Shown here: positions 1 to 7,045 of the stretch, piece by piece
Layout: the number at the start of each line of letters is the position of its first letter
Position numbering within the stretch: position 1 is the first letter of the stretch
Source: a virus
Reading direction: 5' to 3' (one strand)
IMG/VR virus record: IMGVR_UViG_3300008261_000032
Span: 1-64,000 of that record
DNA length: 64,000 nt
Program-made: the position numbers and the translations under genes
Notes under the pieces: generated by a model
What the model saw: only the letters and a program-made list of their open reading frames with translations
What the model was told of the DNA's origin: nothing
Database searches by the model: none

Positions 1-138
1 GATATCTACAATTGAATACAACGTCATAACTGCGAAAGACAAGAAACCAATTACTGTTTTTTCATTATATTCATTATTATCTTTGAAGATTTGCGAGAAT
101 CTTGCTAACATAGTTTCTTGCACTTTCTTTGCGTCCAT
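1..138 (-). CDS. Partial small membrane protein (C-terminus outside window)
   Basis: Reading leftward from ATG at 138 gives MDAKKVQETMLARFSQIF followed by a polar stretch and a hydrophobic segment (GFLSFAVMTLYSIV) that runs off the window edge. A strong ribosome-binding site (GGAGG, 6 bases upstream) decides the start; it sits in the final codons of the upstream gene. No family recognised; probably a small inner-membrane protein in the same operon as the next genes. Confidence 0.7.
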   Translation of the reverse strand, partial: MDAKKVQETMLARFSQIFKDNNEYNEKTVIGFLSFAVMTLYSIVDI

Positions 139-139
139 A

Positions 140-541
140 TTAACCTCCTAGTGTATTTGAGAAGGATTGACCATCTTCTTCATCCATCTTTTGTACTAAC
201 ATCTTGTCCTTATCGGTGTCCGAGAACCAGTAATCGATAATTTTACCATAGGAACCGATAAAGGCACCTAACATAAGGAGGAGAAGTTCTTTCCATTCTC
301 CGTCAATTGCGGTTTGATTGTATACTGCCATGGTGATACCACCGACAATTAACATAAAGGTGATAAGAACAATTGCGGTGATGTTCCAACGACGGGCCAT
401 CATCTTGAACAACATTTCTTGAAACTTACTTTCTTGTGATGCTGGCTTTTCTGTTGTAGTCATTGGTGTTTCCTCAATTGGGGTATCATCTAAAACCGAT
501 GATTCAGTTGGTTCTGTAACTTCTTCTTCGTATTTAGACAT
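140..541 (-). CDS. Hypothetical two-helix membrane protein, 133 aa
   Basis: The first ~45 residues are acidic and Ser/Thr-rich; residues ~52-72 (ITAIVLITFMLIVGGITMAV) and ~83-100 (LLLLMLGAFIGSYGKIIDYW) form two probable membrane helices, followed by a charged tail. The size and layout resemble small phage membrane proteins such as holins, but nothing identifies a holin. It lies 6 bases after the next upstream gene and its stop overlaps the ribosome-binding site of the gene at 138. Confidence 0.75.
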   Translation of the reverse strand: MSKYEEEVTEPTESSVLDDTPIEETPMTTTEKPASQESKFQEMLFKMMARRWNITAIVLITFMLIVGGITMAVYNQTAIDGEWKELLLLMLGAFIGSYGKIIDYWFSDTDKDKMLVQKMDEEDGQSFSNTLGG

Positions 542-547
542 AATTTA

Positions 548-814
548 TTACCACTTTGGTTCTGCTTTTGTCCAGTCGTCTTTCTTTGGTGCTGGCTTTG
601 CTGCCGGTGCTGCTGCACCACCGCCCGAACCACCCTTGACTGTATTGTTGTTTTCAAGGTTAATAACTACTGGTGCGGCTGCTGGTGGTGGGGTTGTTGC
701 TTCATCACCACCCATCAATTGCTTACCAATAACACCTGCGATTGCGGTTACAATAATGGTTACTAAACCAATGATTGCGTTCTTTAATCCACCACCTGAA
801 CTTTCTTCTGACAT
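548..814 (-). CDS. Hypothetical single-helix membrane protein with Pro/Ala/Gly-rich tail, 88 aa
   Basis: An N-terminal membrane helix (residues ~12-30, NAIIGLVTIIVTAIAGVIG) is followed by a low-complexity Pro/Ala/Gly region and a C-terminus rich in Lys, Asp and Trp. A GGAGAAC ribosome-binding site precedes ATG at 814. Likely membrane-anchored; function unknown. It is in operon order with the flanking membrane and exported proteins. Confidence 0.75.
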   Translation of the reverse strand: MSEESSGGGLKNAIIGLVTIIVTAIAGVIGKQLMGGDEATTPPPAAAPVVINLENNNTVKGGSGGGAAAPAAKPAPKKDDWTKAEPKW

Positions 815-823
815 AACGTTCTC

Positions 824-1201
824 CTATTGTTTGTTGATGATTACTGGAATCTTGACAATATTGCCAGAGACATCCAGTAGGTTTAAGTCATAAGAACCAT
901 TTTTAATCTTGCTATAGTCAAGGTTAATTACTTGATTGACTTTATCTGCGGCGAATCCTTCTACTGCCAATACCTTACCATCAATACTGGTAAGTTGTAA
1001 ACTATACAATGCGCCTGGTGTGACTTCAACTAACACCGATGCATGTCCATCCGTAGTTGTAACTTTTTGTGTTCTAAACTTAGTGGAGGTTGATGTCACT
1101 CCCAAATCAAGTGGTTTACTCATATCTGGATTAAAAATATTATTGTCGTAGCAACCAATTACTAAAAGGAAAATTATCCCGTATCGTAAATAGTTTTTCA
1201 T
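824..1201 (-). CDS. Predicted lipoprotein with a T9SS-tail-like C-terminal domain, 125 aa
   Basis: Residues 1-17 form a signal peptide ending in a lipobox-like LVIGC with Cys17 as the probable lipidated residue. The C-terminal ~65 residues show the pattern of a small beta domain: SIDGKVLAVEGF, then an INLDYSKIKNGSYDLNL turn, then DVSGNIVKIPVIINK. This resembles the type A sorting domain of Bacteroidota secretion (T9SS). The resemblance is by eye only. It is 7 bases from the larger exported protein upstream and probably works with it at the cell envelope or virion surface. Confidence 0.7.
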   Translation of the reverse strand: MKNYLRYGIIFLLVIGCYDNNIFNPDMSKPLDLGVTSTSTKFRTQKVTTTDGHASVLVEVTPGALYSLQLTSIDGKVLAVEGFAADKVNQVINLDYSKIKNGSYDLNLLDVSGNIVKIPVIINKQ

Positions 1202-1208
1202 ATTACTC

Positions 1209-3254
1209 CTATCGGAAGTTACTGATACCGACCAAACGGATTACAGTAGAGGAAAGGTTAATACCAACCTGATTACCCTTATTATCTGCTGCGTCCATAA
1301 CCTGTGTCAAAACCACAGAGGTGTTTAGGTCTACACCAGCCTTCAATGCTACGAGTTGTAACTTGAATGGGGTGAGATTTGCTCCTGTTAATGGGTTCTT
1401 TAAATCTTTATCAACTGCGCCAAAACGAATGGTTCCATCTGCCATTGGATGAACAAACGATATCCAACTTGGGGTATCAATATTCATCTTGACAAACTTG
1501 ACCAATGTTGGGTCAATCTTTACTTCATATTGTAGACCAGACAATGCAATACCCTTTGTATCTACATTAAATGGAATGTTGATGGTGTCACCAGTAACCA
1601 CAACATTATTAACCTTTGTATCAATGCTTCTACCATCTGGAACTACCAAGTTACCCCAACCATAGATTGCTGCTTGTTGTTCTGTTACTAATGAAGAATG
1701 TGAAAGATTCACATCACCCTTCAATGCGTAACGAAGGTCAAGGGTTTGTTCACCTGTGGTAGTTCTTGCAAACACATACCCAGGTGTTTTATTTACAAAA
1801 CTGATTGTAGAACTGATTGCATAATCTACATTTTGGTTATTGACGTTTCTAATGTTAGCGTTATATGCTGATGTTCCGTTGGTTGCCTTAGTGAAATTAC
1901 TTGCCACCTTGAAGAACGCCCATGCTCCATCTTGGGACATCCAAGTGACAGGACCATTGTATACATCCAAGATGTTCATCCACTTTACAGAAGATGGCGT
2001 CACACCTGCTGGGAACTGACGCATATCTACATAAAAACGAGTTTGTCCTGCACCATATCCATTAAGATTGATAATGGCCCATTCGGTTTGACCTGGTGTA
2101 ACATTGACAATTTTACCACTCATTAATGCATCCCAATTAGTCAATGGTGTGTTGTCGTAATCTGCACCATAGAACAATGGAATACTGATACTACAATTTG
2201 CTGCACACCCTGCTGGTGGAACCATAATAGTGTCCAGTCCTGTTACTGCGTTGAATAGGACTTGTAAATCACCACCATCAAATTCACCATTATTATTCAC
2301 ATCAGCTGCCCAATACTTCATACCCTTGTTGATGTTGTTATTCTTAAATGTGCGGTCAAGATTTTGGGTAATCCATTCTTGTTGTGCTGCGGTAAAGTCT
2401 GAGATAGTAGTTGCTGCCAAACTTAACTTGTGTAAACTATCCGCTGGAACCGTTACGCGGAAACGATATGGTGTGTTTACTTGTAATTGTTGTGCAAATG
2501 AGAATTGACCATTACCACCCACGGCTGCATTGGTAACTTCTGTGGGTTGTGTCATTGTATCTGTGACGGACAATCTCATTAATCCTTTCAATCCTGCGGA
2601 CACATTAGCACTATGTTTTACATCACCAACAACTAAGTTATTTGCGTTAGGTGCTAATTGAATCCAGACCCCCTTTGCTCCCACATTTTGTGTGTTAGTC
2701 ATTGTTTGACCATTGACATCATATCCAATTGCAAAGTTCATATATACAGAATCATATGGGAACCCTGCATCAGTTTTTGCAATTCTAAATCTTAGTTTAA
2801 TGTAAGTGGCGTGTTCCATATTTGCTGCACTGGACACGTTCACATTGATACGATTGATAGCGTGATAAGGAACTGTAACCGAATTACAAGTGTAACTGGC
2901 ATTCATATAATTGTTCCAACCAGTATCCGTAGTATTATTTGCGTTTCTATTGAACTTACAATTTGGATAATAGTTGTTGGTGTAGGTAAAATTTGCACCT
3001 TGCGGAATACCTGCGCCTGGTTGTACATCTAATAATGTGATTGCGTCTTTTTGATGTTGAAAATCAAAAAACACTGAACGAATAGTTGAGAAATTAGGAT
3101 TCAACTTAACTTCTAACGAAATTGTATCGTTCTTTACAATTGCTCCACCATTAACATTTGTGGTAATCGTGTTTGCACCCCACCAGAGTGCGGGTTGCGC
3201 TTCTACTTTAAAGATAGGCAGAAGTAGAAGAACTGCCGTCAATAGTTTTTTCAT
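1209..3254 (-). CDS. Exported multidomain protein with cohesin-like and dockerin-like segments, 681 aa
   Basis: A signal peptide (residues 1-20, ending VEAQ) is followed by a beta-rich region (~25-200) resembling a cohesin module. Around 315-340 a dockerin-type calcium loop is visible (AADVNNNGEFDGGDLQVLF: Asp/Asn at 1, 3, 5, then Gly, acidic, then a helix). A second, weaker GDVNLS segment lies at ~505-515, and a C-terminal cohesin-like beta domain (~543-675) has the VDTKGIALSGLQYEVKID signature. Cohesin-dockerin pairs bind tightly in cellulosomes; here both types occur in one chain. It sits between a predicted lipoprotein and another exported protein, so an envelope or capsid-surface role is likely. 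The exact role is unknown. Confidence 0.8.
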   Translation of the reverse strand: MKKLLTAVLLLLPIFKVEAQPALWWGANTITTNVNGGAIVKNDTISLEVKLNPNFSTIRSVFFDFQHQKDAITLLDVQPGAGIPQGANFTYTNNYYPNCKFNRNANNTTDTGWNNYMNASYTCNSVTVPYHAINRINVNVSSAANMEHATYIKLRFRIAKTDAGFPYDSVYMNFAIGYDVNGQTMTNTQNVGAKGVWIQLAPNANNLVVGDVKHSANVSAGLKGLMRLSVTDTMTQPTEVTNAAVGGNGQFSFAQQLQVNTPYRFRVTVPADSLHKLSLAATTISDFTAAQQEWITQNLDRTFKNNNINKGMKYWAADVNNNGEFDGGDLQVLFNAVTGLDTIMVPPAGCAANCSISIPLFYGADYDNTPLTNWDALMSGKIVNVTPGQTEWAIINLNGYGAGQTRFYVDMRQFPAGVTPSSVKWMNILDVYNGPVTWMSQDGAWAFFKVASNFTKATNGTSAYNANIRNVNNQNVDYAISSTISFVNKTPGYVFARTTTGEQTLDLRYALKGDVNLSHSSLVTEQQAAIYGWGNLVVPDGRSIDTKVNNVVVTGDTINIPFNVDTKGIALSGLQYEVKIDPTLVKFVKMNIDTPSWISFVHPMADGTIRFGAVDKDLKNPLTGANLTPFKLQLVALKAGVDLNTSVVLTQVMDAADNKGNQVGINLSSTVIRLVGISNFR

Positions 3255-3255
3255 A

Positions 3256-3741
3256 TTACTCCGATAGTTTGTTAATCAAGCTCTCACAAGATTTTTTTAA
3301 GGCGTTTGAGAGACTTGTTTGGTTGAATTTGCCGCCTTCGTCAATTAACAAAGTAGACATAGAAATTTCCGAAGAACTTTCCTCAACAACCACGGGTTTC
3401 CCCTTCTTACCATTAACAACCATTGTTCCACGCAACCGTATCACAACCGTTTCTGCGTTTGAATGGAACACGGAGACATTCTTCTTGGTGGTCAGTACAT
3501 CCAAGAATATAATTTCAACTTGAAGTCGTGCTGGTGATTTTGGATTGAGGTTATATTCCTTTTCCAACAAGAATTCTTCAAGGATATTTTTCACACCAAA
3601 TTCAAGACCACGATTTCCTGCAACGGGACCAATCACAACAGAATTGGTCACTTTTTCTACGAATATTTCTTTTTCTTGTGCATAAGCGGGGGTGGTTAAT
3701 AACCAAAAAGCACCCCAGGCGGCATAAAAATGGTTCTTCAT
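3256..3741 (-). CDS. Hypothetical exported protein, 161 aa
   Basis: The start is placed at ATG 3741, where GGAG lies 7 bases upstream; an in-frame ATG at 3786 lacks such a site and would add 15 residues before the signal peptide. The signal peptide is MKNHFYAAWGAFWLLTTPAYAQ with cleavage after AYA or AQ. The mature part is alpha/beta and has an N-terminal VVIGPVAGNRG segment. The layout recalls CsgG/LpoB-like periplasmic proteins but this is not firm. Its stop lies one base before the ATG of the cohesin-like gene, so the two are co-translated. Confidence 0.75.
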   Translation of the reverse strand: MKNHFYAAWGAFWLLTTPAYAQEKEIFVEKVTNSVVIGPVAGNRGLEFGVKNILEEFLLEKEYNLNPKSPARLQVEIIFLDVLTTKKNVSVFHSNAETVVIRLRGTMVVNGKKGKPVVVEESSSEISMSTLLIDEGGKFNQTSLSNALKKSCESLINKLSE

Positions 3742-3789
3742 AAAATGTCTCCAAATGTAAAGTAGACAATTAGATAAAGAACCCATTTA

Positions 3790-3830
3790 ATAAAAATATT
3801 CCAACGTAAACATAAATATCACGTTGGAAT
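3790..3830 (-). terminator. Rho-independent-type terminator after the glycosyltransferase gene
   Basis: On the minus strand a perfect 10-bp inverted repeat (ATTCCAACGT / ACGTTGGAAT, arms 3821-3830 and 3798-3807, 13-base loop) is followed by ATTTTTATT. It lies between the stop at 3858 and the start at 3741 and would separate the two operons. Confidence 0.65.
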
Positions 3831-3857
3831 ACATTAAAATCAATTATAATATACTAT

Positions 3858-4892
3858 TTACCGAAGTTTCAAAGACAAATCAATGTAGGTATCAATATCT
3901 ACAGGTGGTAAATCGATGTTAGTTAAAACAATTTCCCGTATTACATCCTTGGGTTGGTTTTCCCAGACAACCCTGTGGACTTTTTCTTCGAAAAATTTGT
4001 TATGTTCTTCTAAATCAGTAAAATCCATCGACTTTCTACAGGCCAAACAGAATTCTTCTCTAGGAAACACAAATCCATATTTACAGTTTATCGTCGGCGA
4101 GTCTGTCTTATACCCGCAGCCTTTAATATTTTTTATGGCCAATTCAAAATTATCACCATATATCCAGTGGTCACAATGAACAAAGTTTCCAAATTTCAAG
4201 GTGGCGGTTCCCAACCTATGACCTAGGCCCGATGCGGCTATTTCTGCCTGTCCCCACAGTGGATTTCCTTTTAGTTCTTGCGGTTCATTATTTTCATCTA
4301 TAAATTCACCAAGCGGGAAAATCCCTACATCATAGTGTGTTTGATTTCTACGGACGGTCGGATTATTACCATACTCCCGTTTGTTTAAATATAAAAACTT
4401 TTCAGTTTCTTTTTTAATATTGTCCCGACGTATCCAATATCCGTAACCATATTGGCGGTCATCAATATCATGCTGATACCGGCGTAGTTGTATCTGGTCA
4501 ATAGAGGTATCTTCGTCCAATAACTGTATACAGCCCATCAACCATTCGGTACCAAACCCGCTGATGGACTTTGGTAGTGTTACCCAATCTCCTTCCAAAA
4601 ATAAGGAGTAGTCATAATTTTTTAGATGCTTATTAAGAGCGTTGATTCCGTATCCCACACCAAGATTTTTTCCAGTGTGATGTAATTCGAAATCAATAAT
4701 GTGTCCCCATTTTTCTTTCATTTCATAGAACACTACATCGTTTGGACCACCGCTAGGACCATTGTGGTAGATATACCACTTAGTTCCTTGAGCAACGGCT
4801 GTATGTTCCATAAATGTATTTATGGTCAATCGTAAAAATTTATCTCTATTATCTGCGTCATGGGTCAGTGTACCGATGGCGAATGTACTCAT
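3858..4892 (-). CDS. Glycosyltransferase-like protein (GT-A type), 344 aa
   Basis: The N-terminal half resembles family 2 glycosyltransferases: a beta strand (FAIGTLTHDADNR), a HTGKNLGVGYGINAL segment typical of the nucleotide-sugar pocket, and YSLFLEGDW where a metal-binding DxD-like motif is expected. The C-terminal part carries aromatic residues and a Cys pair (CLACR). It probably transfers a sugar from a nucleotide donor; acceptor unknown. Start and the preceding methyltransferase stop overlap as ATGA, so they are co-translated. It is isolated from the large glycan cluster at 35-55 kb. Confidence 0.75.
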   Translation of the reverse strand: MSTFAIGTLTHDADNRDKFLRLTINTFMEHTAVAQGTKWYIYHNGPSGGPNDVVFYEMKEKWGHIIDFELHHTGKNLGVGYGINALNKHLKNYDYSLFLEGDWVTLPKSISGFGTEWLMGCIQLLDEDTSIDQIQLRRYQHDIDDRQYGYGYWIRRDNIKKETEKFLYLNKREYGNNPTVRRNQTHYDVGIFPLGEFIDENNEPQELKGNPLWGQAEIAASGLGHRLGTATLKFGNFVHCDHWIYGDNFELAIKNIKGCGYKTDSPTINCKYGFVFPREEFCLACRKSMDFTDLEEHNKFFEEKVHRVVWENQPKDVIREIVLTNIDLPPVDIDTYIDLSLKLR

Positions 4893-5446
4893 AGTGTAAC
4901 CCTCTTAATCCAACTAGTATCCACAAACGTTTGGTCTGGATATCCTATAGTTTCTATTATGCCGTCCATCACCCCTTGATATACCGGATGGTAATCGTGT
5001 CCCGCTATAAACCCACCAGACTTTATCAAAGGGTAGTAATTTTTTATATCTTTTTTAATCTGGTCATACGTATGTAATCCGTCTATATAAATAAAATCAA
5101 ACTTTTGCGTAATCAAATCTCGAATCGCAAAGTCTGATAGTTTCTTTATGAGTTCTATATTGTTGTATGGCGTGATATTCTTGACAAACACAGAGTATAC
5201 GTCCGCTAAATCCATAAACTGGCATGTGATGTCGTTTACATCGTAGTCATTTAAATACGGGTCAATTGCAACTACTCGTCTAAAATGTTTAGCAAAGATT
5301 ACCGTAGATTCTCCCGCATAAGAACCTATCTCTACCATATCCATTTCTTTTGTATTGGCAAATGAATTAACGTAACGAATTAAATCTTCTAGTCCCCTAG
5401 AATATAATTCATCACGCATAACAAATAACTGATTTTTGTTTGACAT
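4889..5446 (-). CDS. Class I SAM-dependent methyltransferase (Methyltransf_24-like), 185 aa
   Basis: Motif I is MVEIGSYAGEST (residues ~37-48), an acidic strand end RVVAIDP follows, and FDFIYIDGLHTYDQIKKDI plus a GGFIAGHDY segment are characteristic of the Methyltransf_24 family, which includes glycan O-methyltransferases. The protein probably methylates a sugar made or transferred by the adjacent glycosyltransferase (inference). The upstream sequence ends at the tRNA-Ile gene, 23 bases away. Confidence 0.8.
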   Translation of the reverse strand: MSNKNQLFVMRDELYSRGLEDLIRYVNSFANTKEMDMVEIGSYAGESTVIFAKHFRRVVAIDPYLNDYDVNDITCQFMDLADVYSVFVKNITPYNNIELIKKLSDFAIRDLITQKFDFIYIDGLHTYDQIKKDIKNYYPLIKSGGFIAGHDYHPVYQGVMDGIIETIGYPDQTFVDTSWIKRVTL

Positions 5447-5469
5447 AAATTTACAGTAAAATTGGAGAG

Positions 5470-5543
5470 TCCGCCGGGAGGGACTTGAACCCCCACATCT
5501 TTCGCATATAAGGCGACTGCCTTCACCATTTGGCTACCGGCGG
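5470..5543 (-). tRNA. tRNA-Ile (anticodon TAT)
   Basis: Perfect 7-bp acceptor stem CCGCCGG/CCGGCGG with discriminator A, T-loop TTCAAGT, anticodon loop CTTATAT. The outermost anticodon-stem pair is a G:A mismatch. No encoded CCA. It would read AUA. Last gene of the cluster in the direction of transcription. Confidence 0.85.
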
Positions 5544-5547
5544 ATAA

Positions 5548-5621
5548 TGCCTCCACTTGGATTCGAACCAAGCCCTAAAAGATTAAAAGTCTCTTGTGCT
5601 AACCGCTGACACTATGGAGGC
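5548..5621 (-). tRNA. tRNA-Lys (anticodon TTT)
   Basis: Acceptor GCCTCCA/TGGAGGC, discriminator A, anticodon loop CTTTTAA closed by a five-pair stem with one G:U, T-loop TTCGAAT. No CCA encoded. Confidence 0.9.
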
Positions 5622-5635
5622 GTACTTCTATTATA

Positions 5636-5664
5636 ATACTACCATACCACGGGATGTTTGTCAA
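5636..5664 (-). promoter_or_regulatory. Sigma70-type promoter ahead of tRNA-Lys
   Basis: Minus strand TTGACA (5664-5659), 17-bp spacer, TAGTAT (5641-5636). It would start RNA about 8 bases before the tRNA-Lys gene, so the last two tRNAs have their own promoter. Confidence 0.6.
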
Positions 5665-5665
5665 G

Positions 5666-5738
5666 TGGACCTGAACGGGATCGAACCGATGACCTCCTGA
5701 ATGCAAATCAGGCGCTCTCCCAGCTGAGCTACAGGCCC
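5666..5738 (-). tRNA. tRNA-Ala (anticodon TGC)
   Basis: Acceptor GGGCCTG/CAGGTCC, discriminator A, anticodon loop TTTGCAT on a perfect CCTGA/TCAGG stem, T-arm CGG-TTCGATC-CCG. Confidence 0.95.
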
Positions 5739-5756
5739 TTCTGTTTTTATAACCAA

Positions 5757-5839
5757 TGCCCAGGGCGAGACTCGAACTCGCAAGACCGTAAGGCCGGCAG
5801 ATTTTAAGTCTGCTGTGTATACCATTCCACCACCAGGGC
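5757..5839 (-). tRNA. tRNA-Leu (anticodon TAA)
   Basis: Class II tRNA with a long variable arm; anticodon loop CTTAAAA on GCAGA/TCTGC; acceptor GCCCTGG/CCTGGGC with one T:T mismatch; discriminator A. Confidence 0.93.
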
Positions 5840-5849
5840 AACTTAGATG

Positions 5850-6066
5850 AAAAATCCTCCCATTGGGTTAGGGAGGAACCTATCTATTATCCTAGCTGTC
5901 ATCCTCAGCGTAGGTTTATCTCGTCAATTGACACGCTTCTCGTCGGAAACTTCCCCTGTGCCGTTATGGTGGCATCTCAACAACGAGGGGTCAAGCGGAG
6001 CGGGGGCATAACATCCGACCCCGGATAGTTCCATAACTACTTCCCTTCACTTGTCAAACACTTAAC
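5850..6066 (-). ncRNA. Candidate structured non-coding RNA inside the tRNA cluster (~217 nt)
   Basis: A 343-base interval between tRNA-Leu and the next small gene holds no plausible reading frame, but is bounded by a near-perfect sigma70 promoter (see 6073-6101) and an intrinsic terminator (CCTCCC, 9-base loop, GGGAGG, then ATTTTT at 5876-5850). Internal stems visible by eye on the minus strand: TAGTT-ATGG-AACTA, GGGGTC...GACCCC, CTCGT...ACGAG, TGCC...GGCA, AGCGT...ACGCT (enclosing GTCAATTGAC) and GCTG...CAGC. It does not show tmRNA, RNase P or tRNA features. Function unknown; the coordinates of both ends are predicted. Confidence 0.6.
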
Positions 6067-6072
6067 ATCTTA

Positions 6073-6101
6073 AATATATACTAGACTACTGCGTTTGTCA
6101 A
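6073..6101 (-). promoter_or_regulatory. Sigma70 promoter of the candidate non-coding RNA
   Basis: Minus strand TTGACA (6101-6096), 17-bp spacer, TATATT (6078-6073). Predicted RNA start near 6066. The downstream sequence has no ribosome-binding site or reading frame. Confidence 0.75.
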
Positions 6102-6132
6102 GTCCCATCTCAATATATAGTATTTAATCAAA

Positions 6133-6181
6133 TAATAATATGTAATTATTTTCTAAATTTGACAATTTTTACATATTATTA
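6133..6181. repeat. AT-only inverted repeat
   Basis: TAATAATATGTAA (6133-6145) is repeated inverted as TTACATATTATTA (6169-6181), 13 of 13 matching with a 23-base loop. It begins just after the stop codon of the 36-residue gene and may act as a weak 3-prime-end hairpin of its mRNA. No gene is seen between it and the promoter at 6073-6101. Confidence 0.6.
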
Positions 6182-6182
6182 A

Positions 6183-6293
6183 TTACTTACGTTTCTTCTT
6201 ACCAGTCTTAACAAATGCAGATTTAACAGTTACACGTTTGAACCCGCCACCCTTTGCCTTTATTTTACGTGAATGTGATTTACGAATTGTCAT
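6183..6293 (-). CDS. Very basic 36-aa protein
   Basis: The frame encodes MTIRKSHSRKIKAKGGG, then a Lys-rich C-terminus ending GKKKRK. About 14 of 36 residues are Lys or Arg, with no acidic residue. A GGAG site 8 bases upstream of the ATG supports translation. Composition suggests a nucleic-acid-binding peptide; no family recognised. It sits between the non-coding RNA and tRNA-Ser. Confidence 0.75.
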   Translation of the reverse strand: MTIRKSHSRKIKAKGGGFKRVTVKSAFVKTGKKKRK

Positions 6294-6317
6294 AATATCT
6301 CCTATATTATGGGTGAA

Positions 6318-6401
6318 CGGAAGGTGAGGGATTCGAACCCACATGACCGATTAAGGTCGTCGGTTTAGTAGACCGGTGCAATACCATTATGCGAACCTTC
6401 C
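6318..6401 (-). tRNA. tRNA-Ser with unusual anticodon ACT
   Basis: Acceptor GGAAGGT/ACCTTCC with discriminator G (typical of Ser), long variable arm (GACC-TTAATC-GGTC), anticodon loop CTACTAA so anticodon ACT. The outer anticodon-stem pair is C:A, and the T-stem has one mismatch. Bacterial tRNAs for AGU/AGC normally carry GCT; A34 is rare. Confidence 0.8.
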
Positions 6402-6408
6402 AACTTCT

Positions 6409-6663
6409 TTACTTAGTCTTATTTGTGACCGTCTCGTATAACTTCTCAAATTCATGATGAGTATTCACTTCGTCATCAAAATTCTGCTTATGGTATACTT
6501 TTGCTAACTTACGGAATACCTTTTTATTGAGATTGAGTTCTTCGCAGATGTCCCCAATCACATTCTTTTGAAGGTCACGTTCCGCTTCTACGCGGGTCAT
6601 TGAGGTACTCATATCCTTCAATGCGCCTTCTAACTTTAACTTATCGTTTGGTGTCAAATTCAT
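6409..6663 (-). CDS. dsbA: T4 DsbA-like double-stranded DNA-binding protein, 84 aa
   Basis: The start is ATG 6663 with AGAGG upstream; longer readings of this frame run through tRNA-Cys. The C-terminal half (ICEELNLNKKVFRKLAKVYH and HHEFEKLYETV) matches the layout of phage T4 DsbA (ELGVDGKMFNRLLALYHK...EEVVELYDTV), a small helical protein that binds DNA near late promoters and supports late transcription. The N-terminal half is a probable helix pair. It lies between tRNA-Ser and tRNA-Cys. The DsbA name refers to the T4 protein, not to the disulfide oxidoreductase. Confidence 0.75.
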   Translation of the reverse strand: MNLTPNDKLKLEGALKDMSTSMTRVEAERDLQKNVIGDICEELNLNKKVFRKLAKVYHKQNFDDEVNTHHEFEKLYETVTNKTK

Positions 6664-6684
6664 AATAACCTCTTGTTTGTGGTA

Positions 6685-6759
6685 AGGGCGAGGCCGGATT
6701 CGAACCGGCGGCTTTGGAGTTTTGCAGACTCCTGCATTGGGCCTCTCTGCCACCCGCCC
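6685..6759 (-). tRNA. tRNA-Cys (anticodon GCA)
   Basis: Acceptor GGGCGGG/CTCGCCC, discriminator T as usual for Cys, anticodon loop CTGCAAA on GGAGT/ACTCC, T-loop TTCGAAT. Confidence 0.95.
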
Positions 6760-6762
6760 AAT

Positions 6763-6912
6763 TTATTGCTTGGTATCTATCGCGTGTTGGATATTACCAC
6801 CTTCCAATCCTTGCATTTCTTCACGTGACGGAGTGATAGAAAATATAAAGATTAAAAAAAGTATAGTTGCTATAGTGGCAATAATTTTTGGTAGTTTATC
6901 TTCTTTTTCCAT
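6763..6912 (-). CDS. Small single-helix membrane protein, 49 aa
   Basis: Start at ATG 6912 is set by a strong AGGAGG site; the longer frame upstream is a translation of tRNA-Pro. One membrane helix (residues ~9-25, IIATIATILFLIFIFSI) is followed by a polar tail. No known family. It sits between tRNA-Cys and tRNA-Pro with 3 and 11 bases spacing. Confidence 0.8.
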   Translation of the reverse strand: MEKEDKLPKIIATIATILFLIFIFSITPSREEMQGLEGGNIQHAIDTKQ

Positions 6913-6923
6913 ATTTCCTCCTA

Positions 6924-6996
6924 TCGGGGAGACAGGACTCGAACCTGCGACACCACGCTCCCAAAGCGTGTACTCTACCAACTGAGCTACTCCCCG
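6924..6996 (-). tRNA. tRNA-Pro (anticodon TGG)
   Basis: Acceptor CGGGGAG/CTCCCCG (C1:G72 as typical for Pro), discriminator A, anticodon loop TTTGGGA on CACGC/GCGTG. Confidence 0.95.
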
Positions 6997-7006
6997 TAAC
7001 AATTCA

Positions 7007-7036
7007 AATATAATACATCGGTATAGTTTAAGTCAA
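7007..7036 (-). promoter_or_regulatory. Sigma70-type promoter ahead of tRNA-Pro
   Basis: Minus strand TTGACT (7036-7031), 18-bp spacer, TATATT (7012-7007), in the 49-base gap between tRNA-Thr and tRNA-Pro. It suggests the cluster is read from several internal promoters. Confidence 0.55.
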
Positions 7037-7045
7037 GTGCCTAAG

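Noticed and set aside
5850-6066. tmRNA, RNase P RNA or 6S RNA identity for the candidate RNA
   Set aside because: No tRNA-like ends, tag frame ending in Ala-Ala, or RNase P core sequences are visible, and the long central-bubble hairpin of 6S is not clear.
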